DNA of 29,403 bases from Blastocatellia bacterium (GTDB lineage Bacteria > Acidobacteriota > Blastocatellia > Pyrinomonadales > Pyrinomonadaceae): assembly GCA_003487805.1 (NCBI GenBank), contig DNNE01000116.1, forward strand, positions 1 to 29,403. Direction: 5' to 3'. Below the pieces are notes generated by a model, which was not told where the DNA came from, ran no database searches, and saw nothing but the letters and a program-made list of their open reading frames with translations. A program made the position numbers and the translations under genes. Positions within the stretch are counted from its first letter, which is position 1. Every line of letters starts with the position of its first letter. Positions 16,805 to 24,470 of this stretch are shown here, piece by piece.

Positions 16805-17653
16805 CTATTCGGAGACAGTGAAGCTGTACTCTTCATTCGCGGAGGGCTCGCTATCAGGGCTCAAAACAACCTGGTAAAACCCATCCTGAAGTAGATGTAT
16901 CGGAAGTTTTACGCGGATAAAGTTGCCCTTGGGACCATTTTCCATCTGCAGACCCGAAATCTTGAAATGGTCGTTGGTCCCAACCCGGCGGACCACGGCC
17001 TGGTAGCTTCGGTACTTATCCTTTTGGTTGGACAGGAGATCGAGTTGGACTACGGGTATATCCGCACGTCGTTTCATTTCGGTCTGAGGCCCGACACTTC
17101 TGATCGAAATTGGCAGCAGAATCAACGCCGGTACTCGCGAAGGGTCTTCGGGAGCACCGGGTCGCGCATTTAGCTCCGCAAGTTCTCTTTCAATGACGAG
17201 ACGTCGGTTATTCTCGTCCGCCTTCTTGAGGTTCAATTGGACCAGCCAGGCAGCAGCGAGTAAGACGGACAGCGTCAGCACAGCGGCAATTGGAATAAAC
17301 AACATCCGGCGTTGCCGAAGCGAGGCCAGAAACGTGCGCCATGTCGCAATCGCGGGAGCTGTCTGGGTTAACCGGGCCTCAGCGGCAGCATATTCTTTTA
17401 TTGACTTGGCAATCCGAAGCTTCTGACGTTCTGCAGCCGTATATCCGTACTGACCCAAAAACTTGTCTCGGTCTGATGGCGTGAGGGAGTTTTCCAGATA
17501 GTCCTCAATTAGGTCGTCCTCGGCGAGGAGAATTTTAGTGTTAATCTCGGGCTCAGATATGAAAAGGCGCTCGATTCGCTTCCTCTCGAAGTCATCGACC
17601 TCGCCCAGGAGAAAGCGCCTCGCTAAGGTATCAGTCACGGATTCTTCGTTCAT
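16805..17653 (-). CDS. Single-pass anti-sigma-factor-like membrane protein
   Basis: The preferred start is ATG 17653 (282 residues), because GGGAG lies 9 bases upstream. An in-frame ATG at 17707 overlaps the sigma gene but has no ribosome binding site. The cytoplasmic N-terminal part (about 1-115) has helices with LARRFLLGEVDDFERKRIE and LIEDYLENSLTPSDRDKFL, a pattern common next to ECF sigma genes in Acidobacteriota. One membrane helix lies at about 117-139, followed by an Ig-like beta-rich extracytoplasmic domain (LPIHLLQDGFYQVVLSP). The zinc-binding HxxxCxxC motif of classical ZAS anti-sigma factors is absent. Its place right after the sigma gene and its topology indicate that it holds the sigma factor at the membrane. 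Function is inferred from context. Confidence 0.82.
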   Translation of the reverse strand: MNEESVTDTLARRFLLGEVDDFERKRIERLFISEPEINTKILLAEDDLIEDYLENSLTPSDRDKFLGQYGYTAAERQKLRIAKSIKEYAAAEARLTQTAPAIATWRTFLASLRQRRMLFIPIAAVLTLSVLLAAAWLVQLNLKKADENNRRLVIERELAELNARPGAPEDPSRVPALILLPISIRSVGPQTEMKRRADIPVVQLDLLSNQKDKYRSYQAVVRRVGTNDHFKISGLQMENGPKGNFIRVKLPIHLLQDGFYQVVLSPDSEPSANEEYSFTVSE

Positions 17654-17693
17654 CTTGTCGTTCTCCCGAGTCCCTTTGACAATGAAATTTGAC

Positions 17694-18290
17694 TCAATCC
17701 GTTGCATTACGGCGGGCGCGATGTTTGAGGCGGCGAACTATGCATTCCTCGAGACTGGCGCGAATGCGGCACATTCGCACTCTTAAAGTCTCAATCGAAA
17801 CACCAATCTGTTGGGCGAGCCTGGCTCGGTCCTCGATTTTTGGCTGCTTTTCTTTGGCATAATAAGCCAGTATCAGGTCTCGCTTGTCGCGGGTGAGTTC
17901 CTTTAAACAATCTCGAAGACACTCTTCCCGCATATCGTCGTCTTCATCGTCAATCAGCTGTGGCGCCTCCGCCGGCACGTCCACATCGTCTATTGAAATA
18001 TAGGACTTAGCCTTTTTCTGATGTTCCTTAATCAGATTCCGGGCCACGCCGTAAAAAAAGAGGTTCGGATTACCTTCAAAGGTATTGATTAAGTAATCTA
18101 CCTGTCTCGCGACGCGGTCGAACGTTTCATCCGTCAATCCCTCAGGGTCTCCACATCGATTCCAGGCAAAAATCTTGACGAGTGAGCGCCGAAGATCCAG
18201 GTACAAAGCCGCGGCCTTGTCGCGATCCGGATTGAGCCAGGCGAGAATATGATCGAAACTTTCGCTTGGTATTTCCGAAGTTCGGCGCAT
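17694..18290 (-). CDS. ECF-type RNA polymerase sigma factor
   Basis: The 198-residue protein has the two-domain ECF build. Region 2 covers about residues 40-95 (ETFDRVARQVDYLINTFEG, then PNLFFYGVARNLIKEHQKK). An acidic linker follows (IDDEDDDMREE). Region 4 has LTRDKRDLILAYYAKEK and the HTH ARLAQQIGVSIETLRVRMCRIRASLEECI. It would direct RNA polymerase to a small stress or envelope regulon. An anti-sigma-like gene follows 40 bases downstream (or overlapping, if its alternative start is used), and the TPR-CHAT gene ends 82 bases upstream on the same strand, suggesting a three-gene operon. Its target promoter could not be defined from one locus. Confidence 0.92.
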   Translation of the reverse strand: MRRTSEIPSESFDHILAWLNPDRDKAAALYLDLRRSLVKIFAWNRCGDPEGLTDETFDRVARQVDYLINTFEGNPNLFFYGVARNLIKEHQKKAKSYISIDDVDVPAEAPQLIDDEDDDMREECLRDCLKELTRDKRDLILAYYAKEKQPKIEDRARLAQQIGVSIETLRVRMCRIRASLEECIVRRLKHRARRNATD

Positions 18291-18372
18291 AACGGCAACA
18301 GTTGTTTCGGAGTTCGAATTTCAGTGAGGTTGGGGAGAGTATATAGTACCAAGTCACACTGATCGCGCCCAG

Positions 18373-21300
18373 CTAAGAGCGGCGACGGCGCTTTTGGAGA
18401 ATCATCATGCCTGATGAAATCAGAATTAACAGTAGCGAGACAACCAAACCTACGCGAAGCCAGGATCTCCTGTAAACGGTGATCCTCTGATTGTAGTCCC
18501 CTTGTAATACGAACCCCGCCCAGAAGTATGGCGCACTCCACGCTTTCTTTTGTCTAATACTCTGTTTGGCCAATCTAAGAGCGGCGACCGGGGGCATGCC
18601 GTCCTGCAACATCGCTTTGTAGAACTCCGCCATCAGTGCGGCGGTCGCGCGATCATCCACCTTCCAGAGACTGGCAACTACGCTCTTCGATCCTGCGGAC
18701 ATAAAACCGCCGGTAATGCCAACCAGCCCTTCGCCCTTAATATCCTTACCCAATGCCGTATCGCAAGCACTGAGGACGACCAGATCAGCGGAAAGATTCA
18801 GGTTGTAGATGTCATGCAAGGGCATGAATCCATTTATCCTGCGGCCATCGTGATCCACCATCGTAAGCACCAGGCCGGATAATTCCGGATGCTCGCTATT
18901 GAGGAAACCGTGGGTGGCAAAATGTAGGATTTTGTATTCGCCTACGCGCTGGCTCATTGCGGTTTCGCGGCTGGCAGCAAAACCTCTGGCAACCATTGCA
19001 GTGTCTCCAGTTGTAGTTTGCAAGATTGCATCCGCCTCTTCTGATGAGTGTACAAGGCGACTGACGCCGGCATCGCGGGCGAACCGTTCAAAATCAGAGA
19101 GTGCAGGCTGACCTGGCGTTTGATCAGCACTCGTGATCGCGGTATTTGGTTTTCCACTCTCAACGCGATCATCCTTGTCGCTAAACACTGGATCGGCGAG
19201 CACTGCAACGACCTTGTTACTTGAACTTGCCGTACGCTTCTCCTGGCGAATGGCGGCCAGGGTGGAAATTGACGGCAGGGTCACAATTTCGTGCCTGGCA
19301 ATCAGTGGGGGAGAATTTTCCGCCTGTGCCGCCTGTGTCTCTTTATTACTTTGTCCAGCGATTTGTTTGGGAGGCTCAGGTAAGGCATCCAACGGCACAT
19401 ACTGCAATACTCCTTCGGTCACCACGACCAGTCGCTTTTCGCCGAGTTGTTCGGCCAGCGGTCCAAGCAGCATCTGGCTTAGCTTCAGTGCTTTTTCATA
19501 GTACAACCGGTCCGATGCTTCCACGTTGGCCTGGTAGCTGCCATCGAGTTTTTCGCCGATCTGCTGACGCGCCGTAAGCAGTTTGTAGACTTCGCGACCG
19601 GCATCTTCCAAAGTTGTCCGCGCAGGCAACTCATAACTCTGAATCGACAGCGCCGTTACTGCCCAGACATAACTTCGTCGATCTCCGAGTGCGTATTCAA
19701 GAAAGATCGTATTCCCATCCACCAACTCAGCCTGGATCCGTTCCAAACTTAGCGGCACAGGTTTAGTGAGCATAAGAAAGCGCGGGTTCTGATTCCTTAG
19801 TTGCCCCTCGATTTCCTTATATTCGGTCTCCAACTGATCCATCTGGCGAGCCACCTCGCCGCTCTCATCTTGATTCTGCCCCGTGACTGTTAGGTCCATT
19901 TGATATCGCGCTTGAGATCGCAGCAGACCCTCCACATCGCGCTTACGTTCTAACTTCTCAGGGTCCGCTCCCTGACGAATGTCAGCCCTGGATTCAGAAA
20001 TAATATCGATTAGCGAGCGGGCGCGCGCCTTATCGTTCACCATCAATGCCTCAACGGCAAAGCCCTGCCCCGGCCGCTGGCGATCCAACTGCATCAAAAT
20101 ATCAGTACACAATTCGTAGTGCCTGTGAACTCCGGCAAAATATGAGGTGCGGAACGCTGGACTGGCGACCTTCGTGCGAAGGTCCTCGATAATATCGAGG
20201 GATTGCCTTATATATGAGAGCGCATCATCAAGGGCCCCCAGATCACGGTCGGCGCGAGCGAGATTGTACAGAGTCCCAATCAGCACACCCGGATCGCCCG
20301 CCTCCTGGCTGAGTGGCAGCGCGCGCTTGTATGAATCCCACGCTTTCTGGTTTTCTCCCAGGCGAAGAAAAAAATCGCCGACATTATTGAGCGCCAGCGC
20401 CTGTCCGCGGCGGTCATTGATGCCTTCGTAGAACTTGAGAATCTCGCCGTACTGTCGAACGGTTTGTTGACGATTGTCACGCGAGGCATAGATGACTGCG
20501 ACTGCATTGAGTGCAATAACTTCGGTTCGGCGCTTCTTCGCCGAGCGGCTAATCCTCAAACACTCTTTGTAATCATTCAACGCCTGATCGATGTCTCCGG
20601 CCGTTTTATGTACCCTCGCGATTCCGCATACGGTGACGGAAGCGAAATCGACGTTACCGCTCTCCTGAAATACAGTCAGGGCCCGTCGAAAATGTTGAAC
20701 GGCAGTTGGATACTCTCCGAGATTCTCGTAAGCCTGGCCCAGGCCGTTAAGTGCTAATCCTTCGCTTTGCCGATCGCCGATCGCGCGAAAAATATCACTC
20801 GCCTCGCGGTGCATTTTTATCGCATTCTCTTCGTCCCGCTTCACTGAGCGCGATAAGCCGAGGGCTGTGAGCGACCAGCCTTCACCCTGCTTATTCGCGA
20901 CCGCTCGATAGAGGTCAAGTGCTTGAGATACTTCGGTCACGGCCTTCTCCGGCTCTCCCAAGCCTCCCGCGATGTAGCCCTTAAAGAGATGCACCCTGGC
21001 CTGTCCCTTACGGTCTTCGAGCTCGAGGAAAATCTTCAGCGCCTTCTCGAAGTGCGCCAACGATTTAACCATGTCTCCTTTTGAGTAATTGATCTCACCC
21101 AGATTGCTCAGAGCCTCCGCGTAAGCTTGCCTGACTGCTCCAGGATGGTTCACTCCGTTAGGTTCAGCCAGAAAATCGAGCGCCTCAAGAATTTGTTTTT
21201 GCCCATCATCGTTATTGCCCAGATATGATCGGAGAAGTCCAATTTGAGTCTTCGCCTTTGACTCCTCCAACCTGGCGCGCGTGCGCCCGGCTACCTCAGC

Positions 21301-21993
21301 TGCCCTCTGCTGTCGCTTCAATGCCTCGCGGTATTCGCCCAGGGCAAAGCAGACCTCACCCGCTTCTATCAACGCCAGCGAGGCACTGCGAGGGTTTCCT
21401 GAGGTCTGCCAGAGATGCGCTGCCTCGTCATAGTTCTCGATTGCCTGGCGGAGCGATCTCTCTGTCCAATCTGCGCGCCTGAGACTCGCGCCCGCGATCG
21501 CCTGCTGAGCCGCATAGTCTCTCCGATCTTGTGCCGTGGCCGTTCTGGTTGATTCGAGTTTTATTTCAAACTTCCGACGGGCATCATTAAGTTCCAGCGA
21601 GCGGACTTCCAGCCTGTGTGGCCCGGTCGCATCGGTAACAACAGATACGTCAAGCAATTCGTAGCCGTGGCTCACTTGCTCAAGCAGTTTCTTGCCTGCC
21701 GGATCATAAAGCACCAGTGCCAGCGCTAAATCACCCTTATCGATCGAAAGCCGAAGCAGTTGATCCTTATTTAAAGAAATCTCACATAGTTCATTATCGC
21801 CGGCGGAGAGGTCACGAGAGATGGAACTGCCGGGCGTAAGCTCCAACACGTCCCTTTTGGTCGCAGTTGTTTTGGGTAGGCTTCCGACGATATCTGCCAG
21901 CAGACAAACTACTAATATCAAAAGAAGAAGGACCACGGACGGAGTACGACAGCGTCGAGTTGGGCAGCGGATGAGTCCGTTATTTTGTAACAC
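18373..21993 (-). CDS. Membrane-tethered TPR-CHAT protein (caspase-like protease fold)
   Basis: This 1206-residue protein begins with a basic segment and a hydrophobic helix (about 19-38). A beta-rich PPC-like domain follows (about 45-150), then an array of roughly ten tetratricopeptide repeats (about 160-610; a recognisable unit is GQAYENLGEYPTAVQHFRRAL). The C-terminal CHAT domain has the caspase-type dyad: His1028 in HFATHGF and Cys1077 in LSACDT. The family end motif APYFWAGFVLQGD is present. A second membrane helix at about 1178-1199 and a KRRRRS tail close it. By the positive-inside rule both ends are cytoplasmic, so the TPR and CHAT parts would face the periplasm. The start is GTG, with only a distant AAGGA. 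It precedes an ECF sigma and an anti-sigma-like gene, probably in one operon. Confidence 0.92.
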   Translation of the reverse strand: MLQNNGLIRCPTRRCRTPSVVLLLLILVVCLLADIVGSLPKTTATKRDVLELTPGSSISRDLSAGDNELCEISLNKDQLLRLSIDKGDLALALVLYDPAGKKLLEQVSHGYELLDVSVVTDATGPHRLEVRSLELNDARRKFEIKLESTRTATAQDRRDYAAQQAIAGASLRRADWTERSLRQAIENYDEAAHLWQTSGNPRSASLALIEAGEVCFALGEYREALKRQQRAAEVAGRTRARLEESKAKTQIGLLRSYLGNNDDGQKQILEALDFLAEPNGVNHPGAVRQAYAEALSNLGEINYSKGDMVKSLAHFEKALKIFLELEDRKGQARVHLFKGYIAGGLGEPEKAVTEVSQALDLYRAVANKQGEGWSLTALGLSRSVKRDEENAIKMHREASDIFRAIGDRQSEGLALNGLGQAYENLGEYPTAVQHFRRALTVFQESGNVDFASVTVCGIARVHKTAGDIDQALNDYKECLRISRSAKKRRTEVIALNAVAVIYASRDNRQQTVRQYGEILKFYEGINDRRGQALALNNVGDFFLRLGENQKAWDSYKRALPLSQEAGDPGVLIGTLYNLARADRDLGALDDALSYIRQSLDIIEDLRTKVASPAFRTSYFAGVHRHYELCTDILMQLDRQRPGQGFAVEALMVNDKARARSLIDIISESRADIRQGADPEKLERKRDVEGLLRSQARYQMDLTVTGQNQDESGEVARQMDQLETEYKEIEGQLRNQNPRFLMLTKPVPLSLERIQAELVDGNTIFLEYALGDRRSYVWAVTALSIQSYELPARTTLEDAGREVYKLLTARQQIGEKLDGSYQANVEASDRLYYEKALKLSQMLLGPLAEQLGEKRLVVVTEGVLQYVPLDALPEPPKQIAGQSNKETQAAQAENSPPLIARHEIVTLPSISTLAAIRQEKRTASSSNKVVAVLADPVFSDKDDRVESGKPNTAITSADQTPGQPALSDFERFARDAGVSRLVHSSEEADAILQTTTGDTAMVARGFAASRETAMSQRVGEYKILHFATHGFLNSEHPELSGLVLTMVDHDGRRINGFMPLHDIYNLNLSADLVVLSACDTALGKDIKGEGLVGITGGFMSAGSKSVVASLWKVDDRATAALMAEFYKAMLQDGMPPVAALRLAKQSIRQKKAWSAPYFWAGFVLQGDYNQRITVYRRSWLRVGLVVSLLLILISSGMMILQKRRRRS

Positions 21994-22203
21994 TGGAAGT
22001 CTTCAGGATTCCTTGTGGAGAAAGATTAGTAGCTTCTCAATAATGATCGTTGGAAAGAATGGACAATGCTTTCTCACGGCCTTCGTTACGGAGACTCGCT
22101 TATTTAACACGTATGAGTAGGGGATTCAATAAGAGGTTGCTCGACTGCGCTAAACGATGCGAGCAAATGGTAGGTTTGTATCTTTGGACTGAAAAAAATA
22201 GAA
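21994..22203 (-). other. Upstream region of the TPR-CHAT/sigma operon
   Basis: This region, with the T-tract of the upstream gene's terminator at its far end, should contain the operon promoter. A GCAACC...TCATACG pair in the minus strand is reminiscent of an ECF-type -35/-10 pair but the spacing (about 18) and identity are uncertain. No gene is seen. Confidence 0.3.
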
Positions 22204-22235
22204 GAGGCTAGCCCGCACGGAAACGGGCTAACCTC
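22191..22235 (-). terminator. Rho-independent terminator of the 66-residue gene
   Basis: On the minus strand a 12-bp stem with one mismatch (22235-22224 with 22215-22204) and an 8-base loop is followed by TTCTATTTTTTT. It lies 34 bases after the stop of the small gene, and it separates that gene's transcript from the TPR-CHAT operon. Confidence 0.8.
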
Positions 22236-22268
22236 GAGGAGTGAGGCCGACGGATTCTTCAAAATTAA

Positions 22269-22469
22269 TTAGCTGCCGTCCCGCAGTCGGTTGCGGCGCA
22301 CTGCGGAACTTTCACCGCTCTTAGTGCCACCCTCACGCCAGTCTTCCAACATGCCGACTCTGGTGCCGGGGCTTTTTGTCGCTGACTTTCGCGAAAGAGC
22401 GGCAATTGTCCCGCGCTCTTTTATCGAATTATCCATGGATTGTTGCTTCAGGTTCTTCTTGACTGCCAT
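22269..22469 (-). CDS. Small basic protein of unknown function (66 residues)
   Basis: The start ATG is preceded by a strong AAGGAG ribosome binding site at the ideal spacing of 8 bases, and the frame is followed by a clear intrinsic terminator, so this is very likely an expressed gene. The product is rich in Lys, Arg, Ser and Gly (MAVKKNLKQQSMDNSIKERG at the start, EGGTKSGESSAVRRNRLRDG near the end). There is no signal peptide or membrane helix, and it is probably disordered. No family was recognised. It lies between two CHAT protease-fold genes. That position makes it a candidate substrate, activator or precursor peptide for them, which is inference. Confidence 0.7.
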   Translation of the reverse strand: MAVKKNLKQQSMDNSIKERGTIAALSRKSATKSPGTRVGMLEDWREGGTKSGESSAVRRNRLRDGS

Positions 22470-22919
22470 TTCGAAATCTCCTTTTTGGCTTCACGTGCGA
22501 GTGCCGCAGACACCCGACACATTACATTGAACCGGACGTGAATAGTGTCGATATCCACGTCTGCTGCCGGCTACCTCAGCGATCATCTGTCTCAAGAGAT
22601 TGAAAGAGAGGCGCATTGAATCTTCTCAGCAAACTCACAGAGGTGGTGAGCGACGTCTGTCAAACTTCAAAGTCTGGTTGTGGAACAATCAGACTTGCTC
22701 ATCCCACCACTATGGTGTGACGTTCGAAACGTAACATCGTGAATTGCCGTTGATGAAAAGTTCGATCAACGCAAACTTTCTTGGAAGAGATGATCGGCTC
22801 TTCATGCACTTGGCCATTTGATGAGTCGATGTAATGCCATCTGACTTAATTCATAAGAAGCGGAGGCCAGCATGCAATGCTTTTAGAGCTGATGGCATGC
22901 TTGCCGGAAGGATGTGAAG
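22470..22919. other. Intergenic region between the small gene and the second CHAT gene
   Basis: These 450 bases separate two divergent genes and should hold both promoters. A hairpin CGTTGAT/ATCAACG (22748-22754/22765-22771) is visible, and GCATGC occurs twice (22870-22875 and 22895-22900). No firm gene or canonical promoter was identified. Confidence 0.45.
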
Positions 22920-23903
22920 ATGGCGGAAAAGATCAGAATATTATTTCTCTCAGCGAACCCATGGAATACGAGCCGCATTCTGGTGGATAAAGAAGCGCGC
23001 GAAATTTTCGAGAGACTGGAGGAAGGGCCCTGCCGCGACAAGTTCGAATTACACAAGCACGCGGCAATCAGGCCCGGAGATCTGCACCGACTCCTGATGA
23101 AGTATCAACCTACCATTGTCCACTTCAGCGGGCACGGAAGTAAGAACTGCAGGATCATTCTTGAGGGAACACATGGTCGAGGAAAGCAAGTCGATCCGCA
23201 GGGCCTGGTGGATCTGTTTCGCTTCTCCAGTCAGTACGTTCGCCTGGTTCTACTCAACGCTTGTTTCACCAGCCCGCAAGCCAGCGCGCTCGCCGACGTG
23301 ATCGACTACTCTATTGGCATTAGCAAGGCGATTGGAGACAGGGCGGGGGTTGCGTTTGCCGGTGGGTTTTATCGCGCTCTGGGTTTTGGGAAGCCTGTAC
23401 CAGAAGCGTTTGCCTCCGCCAAAGCTGAACTCAGGCTGACAAAGACGCCGCGGTCGAAAGGAATTGAACTTTTTGTTCGCAGGGGAATTGATGAAATGGG
23501 GACTGCTTCGATCGCCGACACCCATGACCCCGTCAACCGCGCAAACGCACTTGGTCTTGCTTTGAAAGAGCTTCGCGGAAAAGATTCGATCGACGACCAG
23601 GCCCGTTGTTTTCAATCAACGACCCTTGAGAGAAGTTTCATTTTGAAACAAACGCGCGAAGGAATCGAAAGCGCAACCACGATTTTCGAGACGTCCGCAG
23701 TTTCTTATGTTCGGCTTTCCTGGTCACGTCCCCGCGAGCTTTGTCTCACACCAGACATGAAATGGACGCCACGCATACCTGACCGAGACGAAGGTAGCTG
23801 TAAGTATGCTCAAGGCAGCCGGAGCGGGCGTTCTCCCAAGGCTCGCCCCCGCAAGACAACGATTGACAGTTTGCGTGCCCGGAGACGCTCACCGCCTGTC
23901 TGA
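22920..23903 (+). CDS. Soluble CHAT-domain protein with unrecognised C-terminal extension
   Basis: The start is placed at ATG 22920 (327 residues), with GGAAGG 9 bases upstream; an in-frame GTG six bases earlier is closer to that site and less likely. Residues 1-190 form a compact CHAT domain: IRILFLSANPWNTSRI, the His72 motif VHFSGHGS, the Cys115 motif LLNACFTS and a late SIGISKAIGDRAGVAFAGGFYRAL segment. Both catalytic residues are present. From about residue 195 on, roughly 130 residues match nothing recognised and become rich in Ser, Arg and Pro, ending in RARRRSPPV. This tail may be an effector-associated adaptor region, or read-through sequence after a lost stop. It is divergent from the TPR-CHAT operon. 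Confidence 0.88.
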   Translation: MAEKIRILFLSANPWNTSRILVDKEAREIFERLEEGPCRDKFELHKHAAIRPGDLHRLLMKYQPTIVHFSGHGSKNCRIILEGTHGRGKQVDPQGLVDLFRFSSQYVRLVLLNACFTSPQASALADVIDYSIGISKAIGDRAGVAFAGGFYRALGFGKPVPEAFASAKAELRLTKTPRSKGIELFVRRGIDEMGTASIADTHDPVNRANALGLALKELRGKDSIDDQARCFQSTTLERSFILKQTREGIESATTIFETSAVSYVRLSWSRPRELCLTPDMKWTPRIPDRDEGSCKYAQGSRSGRSPKARPRKTTIDSLRARRRSPPV

Positions 23904-23959
23904 TAGCTAAACACCGTCTCCTGATGCACTATTGTCTTCGATTCGATTTCGAAGCAACA

Positions 23960-23991
23960 AAAAACCCGCGACGCAATCTTCGCGGGTTTTT
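23960..23991. terminator. Bidirectional intrinsic terminator
   Basis: AAAAACCCGCG (23960-23970) and CGCGGGTTTTT (23981-23991) form a perfect 11-bp stem with a 10-base loop. It has T-tracts on both strands and lies between two converging genes, the second CHAT gene (plus) and the small secreted protein gene (minus). Confidence 0.9.
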
Positions 23992-24013
23992 CACTTCGAA
24001 ACTGTGAGCGAAA

Positions 24014-24217
24014 TCAGCCGTGGCCTCTGCCGTTGCTGTTCTTGCTGTTGCTATTGCTCGGTGGTGGCTTGTCGCGCTCCTTCACCTTCTGCTCCTCTTT
24101 CGGGGGCCGATTGCTATTATTGCCCTTTTGACCGAACGCAGTCATCTGCGCCAACAGAGTGATGGAGAGGATCACCGCCATCAATACGACCATCAATACT
24201 CGCTTCACTTCTTTCAT
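24014..24217 (-). CDS. Tiny secreted hydrophilic protein (67 residues)
   Basis: The ATG at 24217 gives a signal peptide with a basic start (MKEVKR) and hydrophobic core (VLMVVLMAVILSITLLAQMTAF), ending near AFGQ. The mature part of about 38 residues is Asn/Ser/Pro/Lys-rich and lacks hydrophobic residues (PPKEEQKVKERDKPPPSNSN). It is likely an unstructured periplasmic or envelope-associated peptide; small proteins of this style are frequent in Acidobacteriota. A longer frame back to a TTG at 24298 has no support. The ribosome binding site AAGGCGG is weak. It ends just before a bidirectional terminator. Confidence 0.7.
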   Translation of the reverse strand: MKEVKRVLMVVLMAVILSITLLAQMTAFGQKGNNSNRPPKEEQKVKERDKPPPSNSNSKNSNGRGHG

Positions 24218-24470
24218 AACTACTTGCCGCCTTCGTGTACCTTGCGATTTCACGTTTAAGAGAGAGGCGGGGAGCTTGCGCTGCCCTGACTTCTGCAATC
24301 CCGGTGCCAGGCAGCATCCTTTGGACGCTCAAAACCTGTCGATAGTTTATTAGTAATCGAAAGTTCTAACAATACTTGCGCCCAAACCTGAGAACATCGG
24401 GCCAATCCTGCGGCCGAAGAACAGGCCGAACTCACCGTCTCCGCGCCGGCTCGCACGTTATCGTGCACGC

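Noticed and set aside
18134..18541. Minus-strand frame of 135 residues across the TPR-CHAT/sigma junction
   Set aside because: It overlaps the TPR-CHAT end and the sigma start in another frame and shows no domain; it is a shadow.
23250..23615. Minus-strand frame of 121 residues opposite the second CHAT gene
   Set aside because: It lies antisense to the conserved CHAT core, which is clearly the coding strand.
18373..23903. Possible link of the CHAT locus to a CRISPR array or craspase
   Set aside because: No regularly spaced direct repeats, Cas7-11/gRAMP-like or other cas gene was seen in the window.
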